Assembly (NCBI GenBank): GCA_946490455.1
Contig: CAMLXE010000093.1
Location: forward strand, 1 to 7,075
DNA length: 7,075 nucleotides
From: an uncultured Desulfovibrio sp.
GTDB lineage: Bacteria; Desulfobacterota; Desulfovibrionia; Desulfovibrionales; Desulfovibrionaceae
Direction: 5' to 3'
Shown: positions 6,596-7,075 of the stretch, piece after piece
How positions within the stretch are numbered: the first letter of the stretch is position 1
Layout of the letters: the number at the start of each line of letters is the position of its first letter
Position numbers and translations under genes: made by a program
Notes under the pieces: model-generated
Databases searched by the model: none
The model's input: only the letters and a program-made list of their open reading frames with translations
Told to the model about the DNA's origin: nothing

Positions 6596-7075
6596 ATGAA
6601 AAATGAAGCACATGGTGGCGATCTTCTTGCCATGGCGACTCTTGCCGGACGCGATCCCGCGTCTCTGCTTGATTTCAGTGTGAACATTCGCCCTGAGGGA
6701 ACACCAGATTTTCTCCGAGGGGCTCTGCTCCGGGCAGACAGCGCCCTTTCTGCCTATCCATCCCCCCACGCAGAAGAGGCTCAGGCCGCAGCAGAACGGC
6801 ATCACGGCCTGCCGGCCTCCCGCTTTGTCTTTGGTAACGGCAGTAATGAACTCATTCACGCGCTGGCCCGGGTTCTCCGCAAACAAAGTACTCCCCGAGC
6901 CTTTATCGTTGAACCGGCATTCAGTGAATATGCCCTGGCCTGCCGGCTGGCCGGTCTGGAAACCTGCTCTCTGTGGGGAGGTCTCTCCATTCCGGATCAG
7001 ACTGAAGGAAACGCTCTGCTCCCGGAGCTTGCCGCAGCTCCGTCAGGCTCAGCCGTCTTTCTGGCCAATCCTGGC
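6596..7075 (+). CDS. cobD: Threonine-phosphate decarboxylase CobD-like, N-terminal part (cut by window end)
   Basis: CobD is a pyridoxal-phosphate enzyme of the aspartate aminotransferase fold. It decarboxylates L-threonine-O-3-phosphate to (R)-1-amino-2-propanol O-2-phosphate, the arm that links the corrin ring to the nucleotide loop. The 160 visible residues show the family's HGG near the N-terminus (6-8), DFSVNIRP (26-33, usually DFSxNINP), a YPSP segment, the cofactor-phosphate loop GNGSNELI (80-87), a PAFSEY motif and the start of an NPxNPTG-like segment at the last residues. The cofactor-binding lysine lies beyond the window. The HGG plus DFSxNI combination favours CobD over the related histidinol-phosphate aminotransferase. 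GGAG at 6581-6584 is the likely ribosome binding site, with a rather long spacing of 11. The gene begins 16 bases after the CbiA-kinase stop with no terminator between, so it is probably in the same operon. Confidence 0.88.
   Translation, partial: MKNEAHGGDLLAMATLAGRDPASLLDFSVNIRPEGTPDFLRGALLRADSALSAYPSPHAEEAQAAAERHHGLPASRFVFGNGSNELIHALARVLRKQSTPRAFIVEPAFSEYALACRLAGLETCSLWGGLSIPDQTEGNALLPELAAAPSGSAVFLANPG

Overview
The window is a stretch of the anaerobic (cobalt-early) cobalamin pathway, with every recognisable gene on the + strand. It suggests an anaerobic bacterium of moderate to fairly high G+C. The heavy gene fusion and the CbiD/CbiG-type chemistry would fit a sulfate-reducer-like deltaproteobacterium (Desulfovibrionaceae or similar), but that placement is a guess from style, not a result.

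Layout: (1) 1-12, the probable last codons of an upstream gene, overlapping the next start by ATGA. (2) 9-1328, cbiD, cobalt-precorrin-5B C1-methyltransferase, with an unusual acidic C-terminal tail of about 74 residues. (3) 1329-1685, a 357-base gap holding a terminator-like hairpin just after cbiD, several other inverted repeats, and a second terminator/attenuator-like hairpin just before the next gene. Scattered words resemble cobalamin-riboswitch elements, but they do not make a convincing riboswitch. (4) 1686-4454, one 922-residue protein joining CbiF, CbiG and CbiH. (5) 4456-6579, a 707-residue protein joining CbiA (cobyrinate a,c-diamide synthase) to a chloramphenicol-phosphotransferase-like P-loop kinase domain. 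(6) 6596 to the window end, the N-terminal 160 residues of a CobD-like threonine-phosphate decarboxylase, cut by the window edge.

How they work together: CbiH (C17 methylation and ring contraction), CbiF (C11 methylation), CbiG (delta-lactone opening) and CbiD (C1 methylation) are four consecutive steps, here supplied by two adjacent genes. CbiA later amidates the a and c side chains. CobD makes (R)-1-amino-2-propanol phosphate, the linker to the nucleotide loop, from L-threonine phosphate.

The most interesting point is the kinase-like domain fused to CbiA directly upstream of cobD. CobD needs phosphorylated threonine, so this domain is a reasonable candidate for a non-PduX threonine (or aminopropanol) kinase. 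That is an inference from fold and position only. A second recurring oddity is that all three complete proteins carry hydrophilic tails or linkers of 65-74 residues, and both inter-domain linkers contain a Cys-Cys pair.
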